A DNA stretch of 64,000 bases from Sabellastarte sp. h YS-2021 (taxonomy: Eukaryota; Annelida; Polychaeta; Sabellida; Sabellidae), in the NCBI GenBank assembly GCA_964017235.1, contig OZ024940.1:24805615-24869614 (forward strand), in the 5' to 3' direction. The notes beneath the pieces were generated by a model. It saw nothing but the letters and a program-made list of their open reading frames with translations, had not been told where the DNA came from and ran no database searches. Positions 45,640 through 58,344 of the stretch are shown here, one piece after another. A program made the position numbers and the translations under genes. Every line of letters starts with the position of its first letter. The first letter of the stretch is position 1.

Positions 45640-47558
45640 TTCTCTCTCCCATACTAATACTACTAGTACTAATAACACTTTTATAGCGCCTAATCTGTCA
45701 AAAGACAGACTCAAGGTGCATCACACCAAAAAACATTGTTTAATATGTATAAGCCAAAGACATTGCAGGGGTGAGCACCATGGAGAGAGAAGAATGGAAA
45801 AATTAGGGTGGATATGCTTTTCAAAAGAGGTAAGACTTCAGCCTTGACCTGAAGGAGGCAAGTGACTTTGCAGAGCAGACAGTATCAGGGAGGTCGTTCC
45901 AACTCATAGGTGCATCATATGCAAAACTGAGGCCAAAATGCTTTTGAGACTTGAAAACTGAAGCAAAGTGGGGGAACTCAAGAAACATACAATCAGATTG
46001 ACTTTGATGAGTGTTATATGCACTAAGTCTGGGTATCAGAAAGGGTTCAAAGTATTTGGGGTTACCCCTGTGTAGAAACTTATATACAAGGAAGGCAGTC
46101 TTAAAGATAGAGTGATACTTAATCGACAATCAATGTAGTGCTTTTCTAACAGGAGTGATGTGTGAATACTTGGCGGTGTTGGCCACAATTCTGGCAAGAC
46201 TGTTCTGAACACACTGAAGTTTGCGCAAATCCAGACCAGAGAGACCTCTGAACAGAGAGTTACAGTAATCAAAACGACTTCCGACCGGTACATTGACATT
46301 CATTATTGCAGCTTCTCGTGTCATGACAGATGTCTTCAGAGTTGCTTAAGATCCCTGACATGAGCAAAAGAGCCTTGCAGACCTTCATGATATGGCAAGA
46401 GAAAGAAAAATTGAAATCAAACCAGACATCAAGGTTCCTAACTGCATCTACTGGTGATACAAGATTGCCAAGTATGTTGACTGGGAAGGAGTGATTAAAT
46501 TTTTCATGCTGAGACTTTGAGCCAAACACAATGAATTCGGTCATATCAGGGTTTAACTTTAGATTATTTGTAGAGAGCCATCTCTTAACATCATCTGGGC
46601 AGTGTGACAGCTTATCAAGGGCCAGGACAACATTTCTATGTGTGAGATGCAAATACCATTGTGTGTCATTTGCATAGAAATGGGACTTATACCAGGATGA
46701 TTCTGTATGACTTTACTCAGAGGAGTAGTATAAGAGTGAAAAAAAGATTGGCCCCAGGACAGAGCCTTGAGGCACACCATACAATAACTTTTTGGCATCG
46801 GATAAAATTGAAGCAATCTTAATGCATTGAACATGGTCTGAGAGGTAAGACTTGAACCAATCCAGGACTACCCCACTGACACCAAACCAAGAGCTGAGAG
46901 AATCAAGGAGCGTATAATGGTCAATAGTGTCAAATGTAGCCAACTGATCCAAGAGAACGACAGCAGTAGCCTCACCTTTAGCAAAACACCAGATGAACAT
47001 CATTTTTCATTGAAAGCAATGCAGATTCAGTTGAGTGACCAAGTTTATAGGGGGACTGACATTCTCTAGTCTGTTTAAGCTGATATGGTCAATCAAGAAG
47101 CAACAACACGTACAACAAGTTTCGATATAAAGGCCTGAAATAGGCCTGTAGTTTTTTAATTCATTAGGTGGTACAGATGACTTTTTAATCAATAGGGTTA
47201 CAATAGCCTTTTTAAAACCATCTGGTACAAAACCTTCTGACAATGAGCAGTTAACAAGCCTTGTTATTGAGGAGAATTGAATATCTATACATTCTTTGAC
47301 AAGAAAAGTAGGCCATGGATCTAACAAACAAGATTTAGTGGGTGACTTCATGATAATTTTTCTAATTTCCTCCTGAGAAACCTGTTTAAAGCAGCTAAAT
47401 TTAGGCACATCAGGTGGAAAAAAAAGGATGAATGAGTCACTAGAGTAAAATGAGTTTCTGATTTTGGCTATTTTGTGGCTGAAAAAAGTGGCAAACCGGT
47501 CAGCAAGAGCTTTCTTAGATTCATGAGAAGGGAGTACTGTTTCAGGACTCGAGTGCAA
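45640..47558 (-). pseudogene. CR1/L2-like LINE with dead reverse transcriptase
   Basis: 1.9 kb on the minus strand. Blocks in order: SHKIAKIRNSFYSSDSF, LDPWPTFLVKEC, LKNYRPIS, LLDQLATFDTIDHYTLLDSL, YGVPQGSVLGPIFFSL, FYANDTQ, WLSTNNLKLNPDMTEFIVFG, DYCNSLFRGLSGLDLRKLQC and MSWNDLPDTVCSAKSLASFR. This is the standard order of a CR1/L2-clade RT with its C-terminal domain. At least six frameshifts or stops separate the blocks. The catalytic YADD is YAND. The 5' end is missing (no endonuclease). The 3' end runs into a TAC/TAG-rich microsatellite near 45640. Confidence 0.85.
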
Positions 47559-47667
47559 TGCGGAGCGTTAGACCTGCCATAGCAGGTCATAGCAGGTCTT
47601 ACATACCATGTTTTATGCCATACTCCATTGCTTACAATATATACACAATTTATCAGTCTGTGTATTT

Positions 47668-47870
47668 CTATTTATTTATTTGGGTTTTAATGTTGCTTTC
47701 AACACTGTATATATATATCACAACAGGTAGTTTTGCGGGCAGAGGAAACCAGTACATACAGTTGGTCAAGGTTCTGTAAACTGCCAACCATCAGTAAGAA
47801 ACTAATAACTTTCCCACATAGGGTCTGGGGTTCGAACCGCAGACCTCAGAGGTGGGAGGCAAGTGTGCTA
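47668..47870 (-). mobile_element. SINE-A
   Basis: Reverse orientation; GGGGTTCGAACCGC box B complement. Sits beyond the 5' end of the CR1/L2-like LINE. Confidence 0.75.
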
Positions 47871-47879
47871 CTCTATGTA

Positions 47880-49200
47880 TTTCTAAAAAAGCGATATCTT
47901 GGCAGTAGAGGAAACAAACAGGTGTGGGAGCCTTCAGAAAGACCATGTAATTCTACACTTACTAGACCAATACAGTGAGTCCACACATGCACATGTAGAT
48001 ACAGCCCAGTATATGATTTCTATATATAGTACTCGTCAAATCACTTCGTCAAAGTGTGGGTGTATAATACTTGTACAGGCGTTCTAGTCTAGTGCACAAC
48101 AAATAAACAACACTTTTATGAAGATCCCCCACAACACCTATCCTGCACACAGACAACTTACAGTGGCCATACATAAAATTTAACCAGGTTACAGTGATGT
48201 TATTTAACACTAGTTCTCACTTAATTATTGGTGGTTACAAACTACTCCGACACAAGGAAATCCCCATTTATTTGCATAAATATTTGTCGTAATTTAATAG
48301 GATGTGCTTTTAGACAAATATGTATGCATCTCACTTTATAAACTGTTTGAGATTCTATAAACGTCTGGGCTTCATGTTCAATATCATCTCAACGGCCAAG
48401 TTCATCTCATGACAGACGCCCCAGTGTGCCCCACATTGTAACTGCCTAGCTAAACTTAACAGCGCGAGGTCATGGGTTTCCTTCTGACATGAGACTTGTG
48501 GGTACTGAGACCTTGACCTCACTTGTTGAATTGGGTATAAATGGTAAAATTGCCACAGACAGAGCACAAAACCCACTGGATTTGTGGGTTCGAATTATGG
48601 TCCTGGAAGCATTAAGTGGGTATAGTGTCCCATTGGATTGGCTCAACTAAAGACATCGAACAGACTCAGCTACGCCCTTACAATTTCTTTTTATTTATTT
48701 CTGAAATATAACCAATCACTGTAACAATGAAGTGAGAACGTTTATTTGCACCAGAATTCAAGGGGAAGCCACCCATAAGTTAAAAACAATTTTTTTATCA
48801 ATGTAGGTCACACCCAAATTTTTACTATAAGTAATTTATTTCATTATAAGTGATACTTACTGCTTCAGAAAAAAAAGACTATGTAGATAGAATTGAAAAG
48901 TGATTAGTTATTTTTTTCTTTTGTGGTTATGGCGATTTTATAATCAGACATAAATATTTATCTTCCAAATCCATTATAAGACTTTCCTGTTTAAATGCAT
49001 AATGATGAGCATCTTTGCTTCATTAAAGGACTAGGTATGCGTCATGCAGTTTCTAGTTTATTGTGTCTCAATTTCAGCCCCGTTTAAGACTAAAAATGTG
49101 AAAAAGGTATTGGCTTAAGAACGGTGCTAGTTTGTGTGAAAGACCTGAATATAGTTTCATTTGGTCCAGCAAGGGGCTATGTTCCTAGATTCTCCTAGGA
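47880..49200. other. No gene seen
   Basis: Upstream flank of the gelsolin-like gene and beyond. One minus-strand stretch (48358-48510, reading ETHDLALLSLARQLQCGAHW) looks protein-like but has no clear splice sites on both sides. Confidence 0.4.
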
Positions 49201-49204
49201 CGTC

Positions 49205-49262
49205 TGGTTGTACTTGGTGGCCCAGCCGTTAGCAAGTTTGGCATCTATTTATATTATTTGGT
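49205..49262 (+). mobile_element. SINE-B, 5' fragment
   Basis: GGTGGCCCAGCCGTTAGCAA GTTTGGCATCTA, cut off after the anticodon-arm region. Confidence 0.5.
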
Positions 49263-49284
49263 GTTTAAAATCAGACCAAGTACC

Positions 49285-49565
49285 TTTGTATTAGTAATAT
49301 TTTGTGATGGGTAATTAGAAGGACAAAAAAACCCCACCAAGCTTCTGTGTTAGAGCCTACCAGCCAATGACAAACAATTTCTAGGTTTCCCATTTGAGGT
49401 TTGGCATCTAATCTGATAATGCTGAGGACCTGTCCCAATATGACCCTGGGTGTTCAACAGGATGTAAAACCCCAACTTTGACCTTTGTTCCGCTTGAGGT
49501 TGTTTCAGGATTTGGACTCCAACTTTAGAGGTGGGAGGCGAGTGTGTTATTACAACCCTACTTTT
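49285..49565 (-). mobile_element. SINE-A (old), split by a SINE-B
   Basis: Left part 49300-49400 and right part 49494-49565 are one SINE-A. A SINE-B lies between them with TTGAGGTT duplicated (49394 and 49494). Confidence 0.7.
49401..49493 (+). mobile_element. SINE-B inserted in SINE-A
   Basis: TTGGCATCTAATCTGATAAT to CCCCAACTTTGACCTTTG; flanking TTGAGGTT duplication. Confidence 0.75.
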
Positions 49566-49567
49566 GG

Positions 49568-49700
49568 CCCCATTTGGTATCCAATCACATGCTGTCACCT
49601 CTGCGTAGGTTCAACTGCCACAAGTGGCAATGTCGCGGGCCGATCCGAATGGGACCATGGCTGTTGAATGGGATTTGAACCCTAACTTTAACATACTGTA
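49568..49700 (+). mobile_element. SINE-B
   Basis: ATCACATGCTGTCACCTCTG, then CCACAAGTGGCAATGTCGCG; head degraded. Confidence 0.6.
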
Positions 49701-50111
49701 AACACTACAGTAACCATGTTTGACTGATGTTAGTAATACATCTGATCAGGTCAGAATTAATATGGTGATAAAAAGATGTCTTCTGGGTGCAGCAAAAACG
49801 GTTTTTATACAATCGAAGGTCAAGGTTGAATCAGTTTCCAACCCACGACCAGTAGGGTGACAGCCTAATGACTAAAAGGAAAACATATAAATCACATGCA
49901 ACTGTAAATTATAAAGTAAAAACTTCACCTGTCCTCTTTTCACCGTCCGTATCTGTGTCTGCTATTGTCCGTACCCATATTACTCCAGAGATATGTTGGT
50001 ATAAAACAGTGTAATTATCCATGTCTGCAATGAGGAAGAAATATGTAATCTATTCTTCACCATGGACGTGGAGGACCACACTGTCTTATTCAAAGATATA
50101 TGCTAACATTC

Positions 50112-50345
50112 GTTCACTTATTTGGGGTTTTTGATGTCTCTTTTAACACTGTACAGGTCATATCTCGACGGGTAGTTTTGTGGGCAGAGGAAACCAGTAC
50201 ATATACAGTTGGTCAAGGTTCTGTACTGTAAACTGCAGATCATTGGTAAACAACTACCGACTTTCCCACATCAGTTCCAGGGTTTGAACTGCTGACCTCA
50301 GAGGTGGGAGGTGAGTGTGTTACCACTGTGCCAACGTGGCCCCCT
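50112..50345 (-). mobile_element. SINE-A, full length
   Basis: Reverse orientation; GGTTTGAACTGC and CCAACGTGGCCCC at the head end. Confidence 0.8.
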
Positions 50346-51521
50346 GAAACAAACTCTAATATATACTACAAATATTTATTTATGCCCTAAATCAATTCCT
50401 TAGATACAGACAATGAAAAAAAGGACAGGTGACGCTCGAACTTAACATACATTCTGTGGAGACATAAATAACAATGGTTACTTATCCAAGCCATGAATTT
50501 ATCATTGTGCAAAAACATTGAATATGACATAAATCTAAAAACACCGTATCTCCAACACACAGAAAAAAATTATACTATTTCAGTGAAACCAAAGGGCTTC
50601 CGGTTGAAATAAACCTTCAGTTATTAACGGAGGATAGAATCGGTAAAGATGCCCATTGTCTAAGGCATTTATTTATATGACCATGTGTTGGTGCATACTA
50701 ATGGCCATATTGTTAGTTAATGAATAGCTATAGCTGTTATGCAAGCACCAGATACACTAAGGACCCTTGTTGATAAATCCCACGACATTTTTGTGGCTAA
50801 AGGAAAATTGCAAAAAAAAATCATCAGAAAACGATTAACCCTTTTGCTAGATAAAGTACACACTTCTTTGGCTGATAAAATTTACATTAGCCCTGTGTGG
50901 ATGTGGGTTTCCAATAGCTCCTGGACACATGCGTGAGACAACCAGAGGATCTGTCTTGATAAACCTCAACACTGACCTTGACTTCTTGGGCAGAAAACTC
51001 CATTTAATTTAAATTGAGAAGGGGCTTCAAAGTTTTGACACATAATCCAGGTTATTATAGACCTGAATTTACACTGCTTGAATTTTATGGAAAGTGAGGG
51101 ACCCTTAGAACTTCATTGCTCTGTGATTGTTGAATTCATTCTAGCTCATGCCAACAGATGGCGTGCATCAAATGTATGGTCAACATAAAGTGAAATAATA
51201 AGGATGTGGTCCACAGTGCTAAGAAAATAGCAAAATGGTGACCCTAAACTGCTGCCAAAATGGGAATAATGTGTTTCAAATAAAAACAGTAGAAATACAG
51301 GCCAGGGAGTGAATCCTAGCCGGTACGATTGTGACCAAAATGGCTGCCAAAACAGCAAAACTTTGACTCTTCAGCAAAAACAGAGGCCAAAATGAGGCCT
51401 AAACTATGGTCAAAACGTGGAAAATGAAGCTCAAAATAAAAGTGTAAAATATGACCTTCAATGCAGTCAAAATAGCAACAACATGACTTGAGTGGTTTAT
51501 ACTGGGTTCCAAAATAAAGGT

Positions 51522-51617
51522 CAAAGTTGGGGTTTTATGTGCCATTGAACAGCCAAGGTCATATTGGGACAGGCCCTCAGCATTGCCACTTGTAAGGGTC
51601 AAACCCACACAGAGGCG
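51522..51617 (-). mobile_element. SINE-B inside the 117-base array
   Basis: GTCAAAGTTGGGGTTTTATG to CCCACACAGAGGCGA, flanked by GGTTCCAAAATAAAG / GGTTCGAAAATAAAG (14 of 15 match), a target duplication. Confidence 0.8.
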
Positions 51618-54600
51618 AGGTTCGAAAATAAAGCCAGAGCATGAATAATAATGGCCTTAATTACAGTAAAGTGAGGAAGAATGTAGCTCAAATTGTAATG
51701 AAAAGGGCAAAAAATGTGAGATAAACTTGGCAATAGTGGGATAAAAAACAGAAAAGCCAGTAAAACATGCAATAATATGGTCTAAATAGTTGAAAATGGA
51801 CAGACATTACAATCAAGAGAGGCAGAATGTAACCAAATCGCAGTGAAAACTATAAACAAATAGGGCGTAAATGCAGTAAAACCAGTGAAATGTGGCTCAA
51901 GATATAGCCGAAACTATAACAAAAAGGCCGCAAAAGCATTTTAAAAGGGAATTAATGCGTCCCAAAATGCAGAAAAACCAGTGAAAATGTGGCCCAAATT
52001 GCAGTTAACACGGTAAGGATATGACCTGAATTGTTAAAAATAGGTCACAAATAGGGCAATATAATGAAGGAAAGGGCCTAAATTACAGACAGGAAAGAGA
52101 GTATACAGCCCAAAATGCAATGAAAATAGGAAGAATGGAGCCTAAAATGCAGTCAAACTGTAAAATTGTGGCCAAAGTTGTAGTCGAAACAGCAGGAATA
52201 TTGCATAAAGTGCAATTAAAATGCTAAGAATATAGCCTCAAAAGGTTCAAGGTGGGCCAAAAATGGAATCAAAACTTGAAGAATGGGGTGCAAATGTAAG
52301 TCAAAAACAAGAAGAATGGGACCCATAATGATAGGCAAACTGAAAGAATGTTGGCTGAAATGCATCCGAATTACCAAGAACATGAACCCAAATCATCCAA
52401 ATGGTAAGCATGTAATTGAAAAGGATGGGAATGGGTCTGAAATAGAATTTAAATATAAAGGGTGGAGCCATTACAGTAAGAATGTGAGACAAAAAGTGGT
52501 ATGGAGATTCAAAAAGATCCCCAATACAAACCAGTAAAATTGGAAAGAACTAAGTAAATAAATGCAGTAGAAATGGCAAAAATGTGAATCAATATGTAGG
52601 CAAAATGGTAAGTAAATGATCTGAAATGCTGGCAAATTGGGTAATACTATAGCTCAAATATAGTCCGAACAGTATGTAGCCTAGAATGAAGACCACACAC
52701 TAAGAATATGGCCAAAAATGCACAAAAAAACACAGCAAACCTTTGCCAGAGATATTGCCAAAATAGGAAGAATATTTGACCTGAAATACTGCCTAAATAG
52801 CAAGAATGGGGTCTAAGAGTGAGAGAACACGGGGAATGTTGCAGGTACATGGTAAGTACATGACGTATGACACGTTAAGAACTTGCCCAAAATATAGTCA
52901 AAACATGAACAATGGGGCCCTCAACAGGTAAAACAGATGGACTGTAGCCCCAAAGTGCCGATAAAATGGTAAAAATATGACACAAAAGGTTGAGAATGGG
53001 CCCCAAAACAGCCAGAACTTGGCATAAAAATAATACCAAATCACAAGTAATGGACAAAAAAGCAGAAAAAAATGGGAAAAAATATGCCCCAAAATACAAC
53101 CAAAATTGGGACAAGGGACCCATAATTGATTCAAAATATGAAGAATAAGACCCACAATGCAAATATAACGATAAAATTATGGCCCAAAATGCAGCCAAAC
53201 TAGTAGGGGTATGTCTTAAAAGCTGCAAATAGACACCAAAGTAGCAAGAGTTAAATGCTTAAATGAAGCCAGAAAGGCGAGATAATCTGGTCTAAAAAGC
53301 CGTAAAAAACCAGAGAGAATGTAGACCAAATTGTAGTTAAAATGGTCGAATATATCAAAAATAGAATAAAAACATGGACAACGGGCCAAAATTACATGCA
53401 AAGTGAAGAGATTGTAACAAAAAATGCATGTAAAATGGTAAGTATATGAATTAAAAGACTGAGAATGGGTCCAAGATATAGTCAAAAACACAAACATGTG
53501 AGGCCCAAGTTACAGCCAGAACAGGGGATATGTAACCAAAAACACAGTTAAAATAGCAAAGATATAACTTGAGAATGGGTTCCAAAACAGTAAGCACACG
53601 GCCTTAAGTGAATCCATACAGGTTATGAATGGAACTCAAAAAAAGATAGAAATGGGACCAATTTTGTGAAAAATATGACTTATGGGACGTAACTGACACT
53701 CAAAAAGGGGAGGATAAGGAGCTAAATACATTGAAAATGGTAAGAATATTTGCTAAACATTGGAGAACAGACCCAAATTGGAGTGAAAACAGACAGAATG
53801 TTGCCCATAATGCAATGAAAATGGGAAGAAAATGACTTAAGAAGTTGACAATGGGACCCAAATATTGTGAAAACATGGAGAAATGGACCCAAATTACAGT
53901 TGTCTCAGACAGAATGTGGCCCACGATGCAGTTAAACTGGCAAGAACATGCCTTAATAATATGGGAATGGCACCCAAATTGTGTAAATTGAAAATATGAA
54001 GAATGGGACCCCAATCACAATCAGAAAGGGTAGAATGTGAAACAAATTTCAGCTAGAACAGGAAAATATGGCCCAAAGTGCAGTTCAAAGTGTAATAATA
54101 TGGCTTAAAATGTTGAGATTGTGCCCCAAAACAGCAAGAACCTGGCCTAAACTGAAGCCAAAACCACAGGAATAGGACCGAAAAGGCAGTAATACAGATA
54201 AAATGTGCCCTTTAATACAGCCATAATATTGAGAAGTGGGTCAAAATAGATTCCAGATATGAATTATTAAACCCACAACATAGAGAGGAGTATAAAAATG
54301 TGGGCCCATAATGCAGTTAAAATGGCACGAATATGACTTAAATGACATAAATTTGGTCCAAGTTATAGCAAAACCCCGACCAATGGGGCCTAAATTATAG
54401 CCAAAAATACAGTTACAATGGTAAGATTTTGACTTAAAAGGTTGAGAATTTGTCCTAAAACAGCAGGAACATTACCTAAATTGAAGCTCGAATCACAGGA
54501 ATAGGGTAGAAAAAGCAGTTTAAAATGAACATTATTTGCCCAAAAATGCAGCCAAACTAGTTAAAGGGGACCAAAATAGAGTCCAAACAGGAACAATTGG

Positions 54601-54871
54601 GTGTATAGTCAAAAGGGAAAGAATGTATCCAAGAAATGCAGTTAAAATGGGGAGAACATGACTTACAAAGATGAAAATAGGATGCAATTAGAGTGAAAAC
54701 AGAGGAAATGGAGCCCAAAATGTAGTTCAAATGTTCATTATGTGGCTTGAAAAGTTGAGATCAAGACTCAAATACAGTTCAAATACATGAAAAATTCACC
54801 CCAAATTACATTCAAAACAGAGAGAATGTGGCCCTTAAGTGCAGTTAAATTGATAATAATAGGGCTTAAAA

Positions 54872-55117
54872 AGTTTATTTATTTATTTATTTATTATGCG
54901 TTTTACGTCGCTTTCAACACTGTACAGGTCATATCACGAAGGGTAGTTGGAAGGGCAGAGGAAACCAGTACATACAGTTCGTTAGGGTTCTGTACTGTAA
55001 ACTGCCGACCCAACGGCAAGCAACTACCAGCTTTCCCACTTGAGGCCGTGCTGGGAACCGAACCCCGGCCTCAGAAGTGGGAGGCGAGAGTGCTACCACT
55101 CTGCCACCGTGGCCCCA
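54872..55117 (-). mobile_element. SINE-A, full length, inside the 117-base array
   Basis: Reverse orientation. Flanked by CTTAAAAAGTT on both sides, an 11-base duplication that shows the array was present before the insertion. Confidence 0.88.
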
Positions 55118-55965
55118 ACTTAAAAAGTTGAGAATAGGCCCAAAATATAGTCAAAACCCAAACAATGGGGCCCAAATTATAGCCAGAACAGAGAGAATAT
55201 GGCTCAAAAAGCAGATAAAATAGTGAGAATATGAAGTAAAAGGTTGCAAATGGGCCACAGGGCGAACAATGGGACCCAAATTAGAGCCAGAGGGATGCGA
55301 CCCAAAAGACTGATTAAATATAGTAAGATTATGATATAACGGTGGAGAAGGCACCCAATATATGGCCAAAACACGGACAGCTAGGGTCAAATTACAACCA
55401 GAACAGGAAAAATTGTGACCCAAAATCCAGTTCAAGGTGAGAGAGAATATGACTTAAAAGGTTGAGACTGTGCCCCAAAGCAGCAAAAACATGGCTCAAA
55501 AGCAAACAAAAATCACAGGAGAAGGACCAAAAACTGTAAAATGGAAATGATGAGCCGCATATTGCAGCCAAAATATTGAGAAGTTGGACCAAAATAGACT
55601 CCAAATATGAAGAATTGGACCAAAAATGCAGCCCAAACAATAAAAAATATGGATCCAAAATGCAGCTGTAATGGCAAGAATATGACCTAAAAGACTAAGC
55701 ATGTGGCCGAGATGTAGTCAAAACACAAACATTGTGCCCAAACAGAGGGTATAGGGGGTAAAATGCAGTTAAAATGGTAATAATAAGCTTTAAAAAGTTA
55801 AAAATGGGCCCATAATACAATAAAATCCACGAACAATGGGGCCAAATAACAACACCAAAAAGGGGAGAATTTGGCCCAAAAGGCAAATAAAATGGTAAGA
55901 ATATGAAAAAAGGTTTAAGAATCAGCCCTAAAAGAACAAGAGCATGGCTTAAAATGAAGCCATGA

Positions 55966-58340
55966 ACAATTAATCGGAGCGAAGATATAAAACTGTGATA
56001 ATTTCACTCGTATTAACCCACTTTTGAATCTGTGCATGGTAACTTAGCAGTTAAAAGATATATGAAGCCTAAATATTAACTTTTTGGGCGTGGCAATAAG
56101 TCAGTGTAATTTGAACAGAAATGAACATTTTTTCTGTCATTTATTGTCAATTTAGCTCCAAAAACATGTCCATTTAGCTACAACCATGTCATTGAGAGTT
56201 ACTTCAATGTGAAAGAACATTTTATGCCAGACACAGAAATTTGATTTGCAGATTAAATAGGTATCCTAAATTTTGCACAATTACTATTATTATTATTCTA
56301 AATTTCTCTGATTTTAAAACCCTAAATATTGAAATTAAAAGATGTTAAAACATAAACCGGTGTCAAAAGTATATATTAAAGTCTGTCATTTCAAATTATT
56401 AAGGAAGTCAGTGTCTCCAATCTATGCAGATTATATATCCCATTACTTTGGCTAACAGCATCAAAAGCAGGCTAATGGGAACACTAGTTGGGTGGATTTA
56501 GATCTCTTAGGTACATCAAAACATTACTTAGAAACATATAAATAGAAGTCCAACTGGTTAAACATTTGCTTTGTTATTTATCTGCATTGTTCTTCTACTT
56601 GTATTTAATAAATCGGGAAGGCTTGCACGCTCATATATTTTCCTCGAGAAACCTTCCCTCGCACAAGTAGACTTTAGATGCTACCACTTATCTGCGCAAA
56701 ATTTGGTTTGAAGTTTGAGCTTATTACAAGCATATATACAGCATAAAATTCACGTGTTCATGGTTTATGCCAGCTTCGTTCAATCAACTTTACAAAGCAA
56801 GGAAATAAAGTGTATCTTTTTCTAAAACGTGTATCTTTCAAACGCGGAAGTAAAAATGTAAACAAATGACGTCACAAGCGCAAAACGTTACTAAACCTAT
56901 ATCACTTCCACTCTCTACGTAGTTAGTTTTCGGCAATTAAGTTAACGCACAAAATGTTTGGATATACCATGTTTAGTTTGGTGCTCAGGGAAAATAAGTG
57001 AGACTGACTGTGGGCCTGCATTGAGATGGCCAGCTTTTGACCTTTGTCCACAAACAGTAATATTCCAGTTCAAATCTTTGAATTGATGAACTTAAAGTTT
57101 ATCATTTTCTGTGAATATTCATGACACATCAATGCTCACCCATGTTGGCATAAAATGGATACAACTAGCAAAGGGGCCGTTTATCCATTTATTGATTGAT
57201 ATAACCTTACCCTACTTTTTCAGAACCAATTCTGGAATCTCAAAATTGGAGCCAGCCAAACGTTAAGTGCGTTTGTGTCCTTCCTTTTGTAACAAATGCC
57301 ACAGGGACATAAAAATATGGCTAAAACTTGGTAAAACCCAACCCATCTTCATTTTGGTTAAATACTTTAAGCCACCTGGAATGAACAAGAAGATAGAGCA
57401 AAGGGTATCTCATACCCTGTTTATGTTTTTCCAATAAGGCACCCCGTCACAGTGCCCACATTTGGAAACTTGTTTTTAAAGTCTGAGACCATTTCATATT
57501 ATTTTGTAATTTGTAATATAATCTCACTTTTGAATTTAAAACAAAAGTTACTCTAGATGCTATAATCTGTTGAAAACTAATATGGTTCATATCCAAATGA
57601 GGCTGTTTTTTAGTTGGGGAAACGACACATTCCTACATTTTCCTGGTATTGAATCCTGCGATGGTGTTGATGTTCAACCAACATTATTTAGTAATATGTT
57701 TTGTTGTTAGAATTACACTAGTTCATGTTTCCATTGTGACAAAACCTAGAACAACTATGTTCTCATTCATATGCAACAGTGTGTGTTACAGACATTAATC
57801 CCAAAAGGTTATGCCATAAGGCTATACTCAGCGCAATCAAATCTACTTAAAATAAGGGGCCAGGATATAAAAGTTTGTGTTTGTTATATCTTCCTTGTAA
57901 TATTCATTTTTGGCTTATAATGCTTGTTCTGGATGTCAACCTTAATGAGCCTTCAAATTGTTTGAAAATACTTAAAAAATTTAACGTGCCCCACAGAAAA
58001 AAATGTATCAGATTTCAATGTTCTAGTGCACTTGTTAGGAAACGCAGGTCAAATGTGTAACTCTATGCCTTAACAATACGCTGAGTGTGTTAACACGATT
58101 GCTTGTGCCCTATTCTATTTTTTTCTCTGTGCCCACCAAAACATGCTCCAAACTAAGCAAAACTATGGTAGTGCAAATATGGTTAAAAGATAAAGCCATT
58201 TTGGGGGGTTTAAAGGTCCACATGGCTTCAGTGATTCAGGTTTCTGTGGGATGAAACAACTCCAGAGTATTTCTGTTACTCTCACCAGGAAAGTAGTTAT
58301 TGTTGAATCGTTTGATGCACCTGTCACTGATTTACAATTA
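55966..58340. other. No gene seen
   Basis: AT-rich unique DNA after the tandem array. Holds a CRE palindrome at 56866 but no supported exon. Confidence 0.5.
56866..56873 (+). promoter_or_regulatory. Perfect CRE palindrome
   Basis: TGACGTCA in AACAAATGACGTCACAAGCG, shortly after an AAACGCGGAAGTAAA ETS-like word. No gene start is visible nearby, so it may belong to a repeat. Confidence 0.3.
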
Positions 58341-58344
58341 GAAT

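Larger units (their letters stand above)
51180..55965. repeat. Degenerate tandem array, about 117-base higher-order unit
   Basis: 4.8 kb built of short modules: about 32 bases (GCCCAAATTACAGCCAGAAC..), 32 bases (GCCCAAAATGCAGTTAAAAT..), 21 bases (ACTTAAAAGGTTGAGAATGG) and 32 bases (CCCAAAATATAGTCAAAACA..). The modules usually follow in this order, giving about 117 bases or 39 codons and about 40 diverged units. Strongly A/G-rich on plus. The minus strand keeps open frames of 60-117 codons with recurring LGPI.N.L.HILTI motifs. Two SINEs have inserted. Whether it was ever coding is unknown. Confidence 0.85.

Noticed and set aside
52875-53228. Minus-strand open frame of 117 codons as a real gene
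   Set aside because: It lies inside the degenerate tandem array and its motifs follow the array modules. There is no start context or splice structure, so I report it only as array behaviour.
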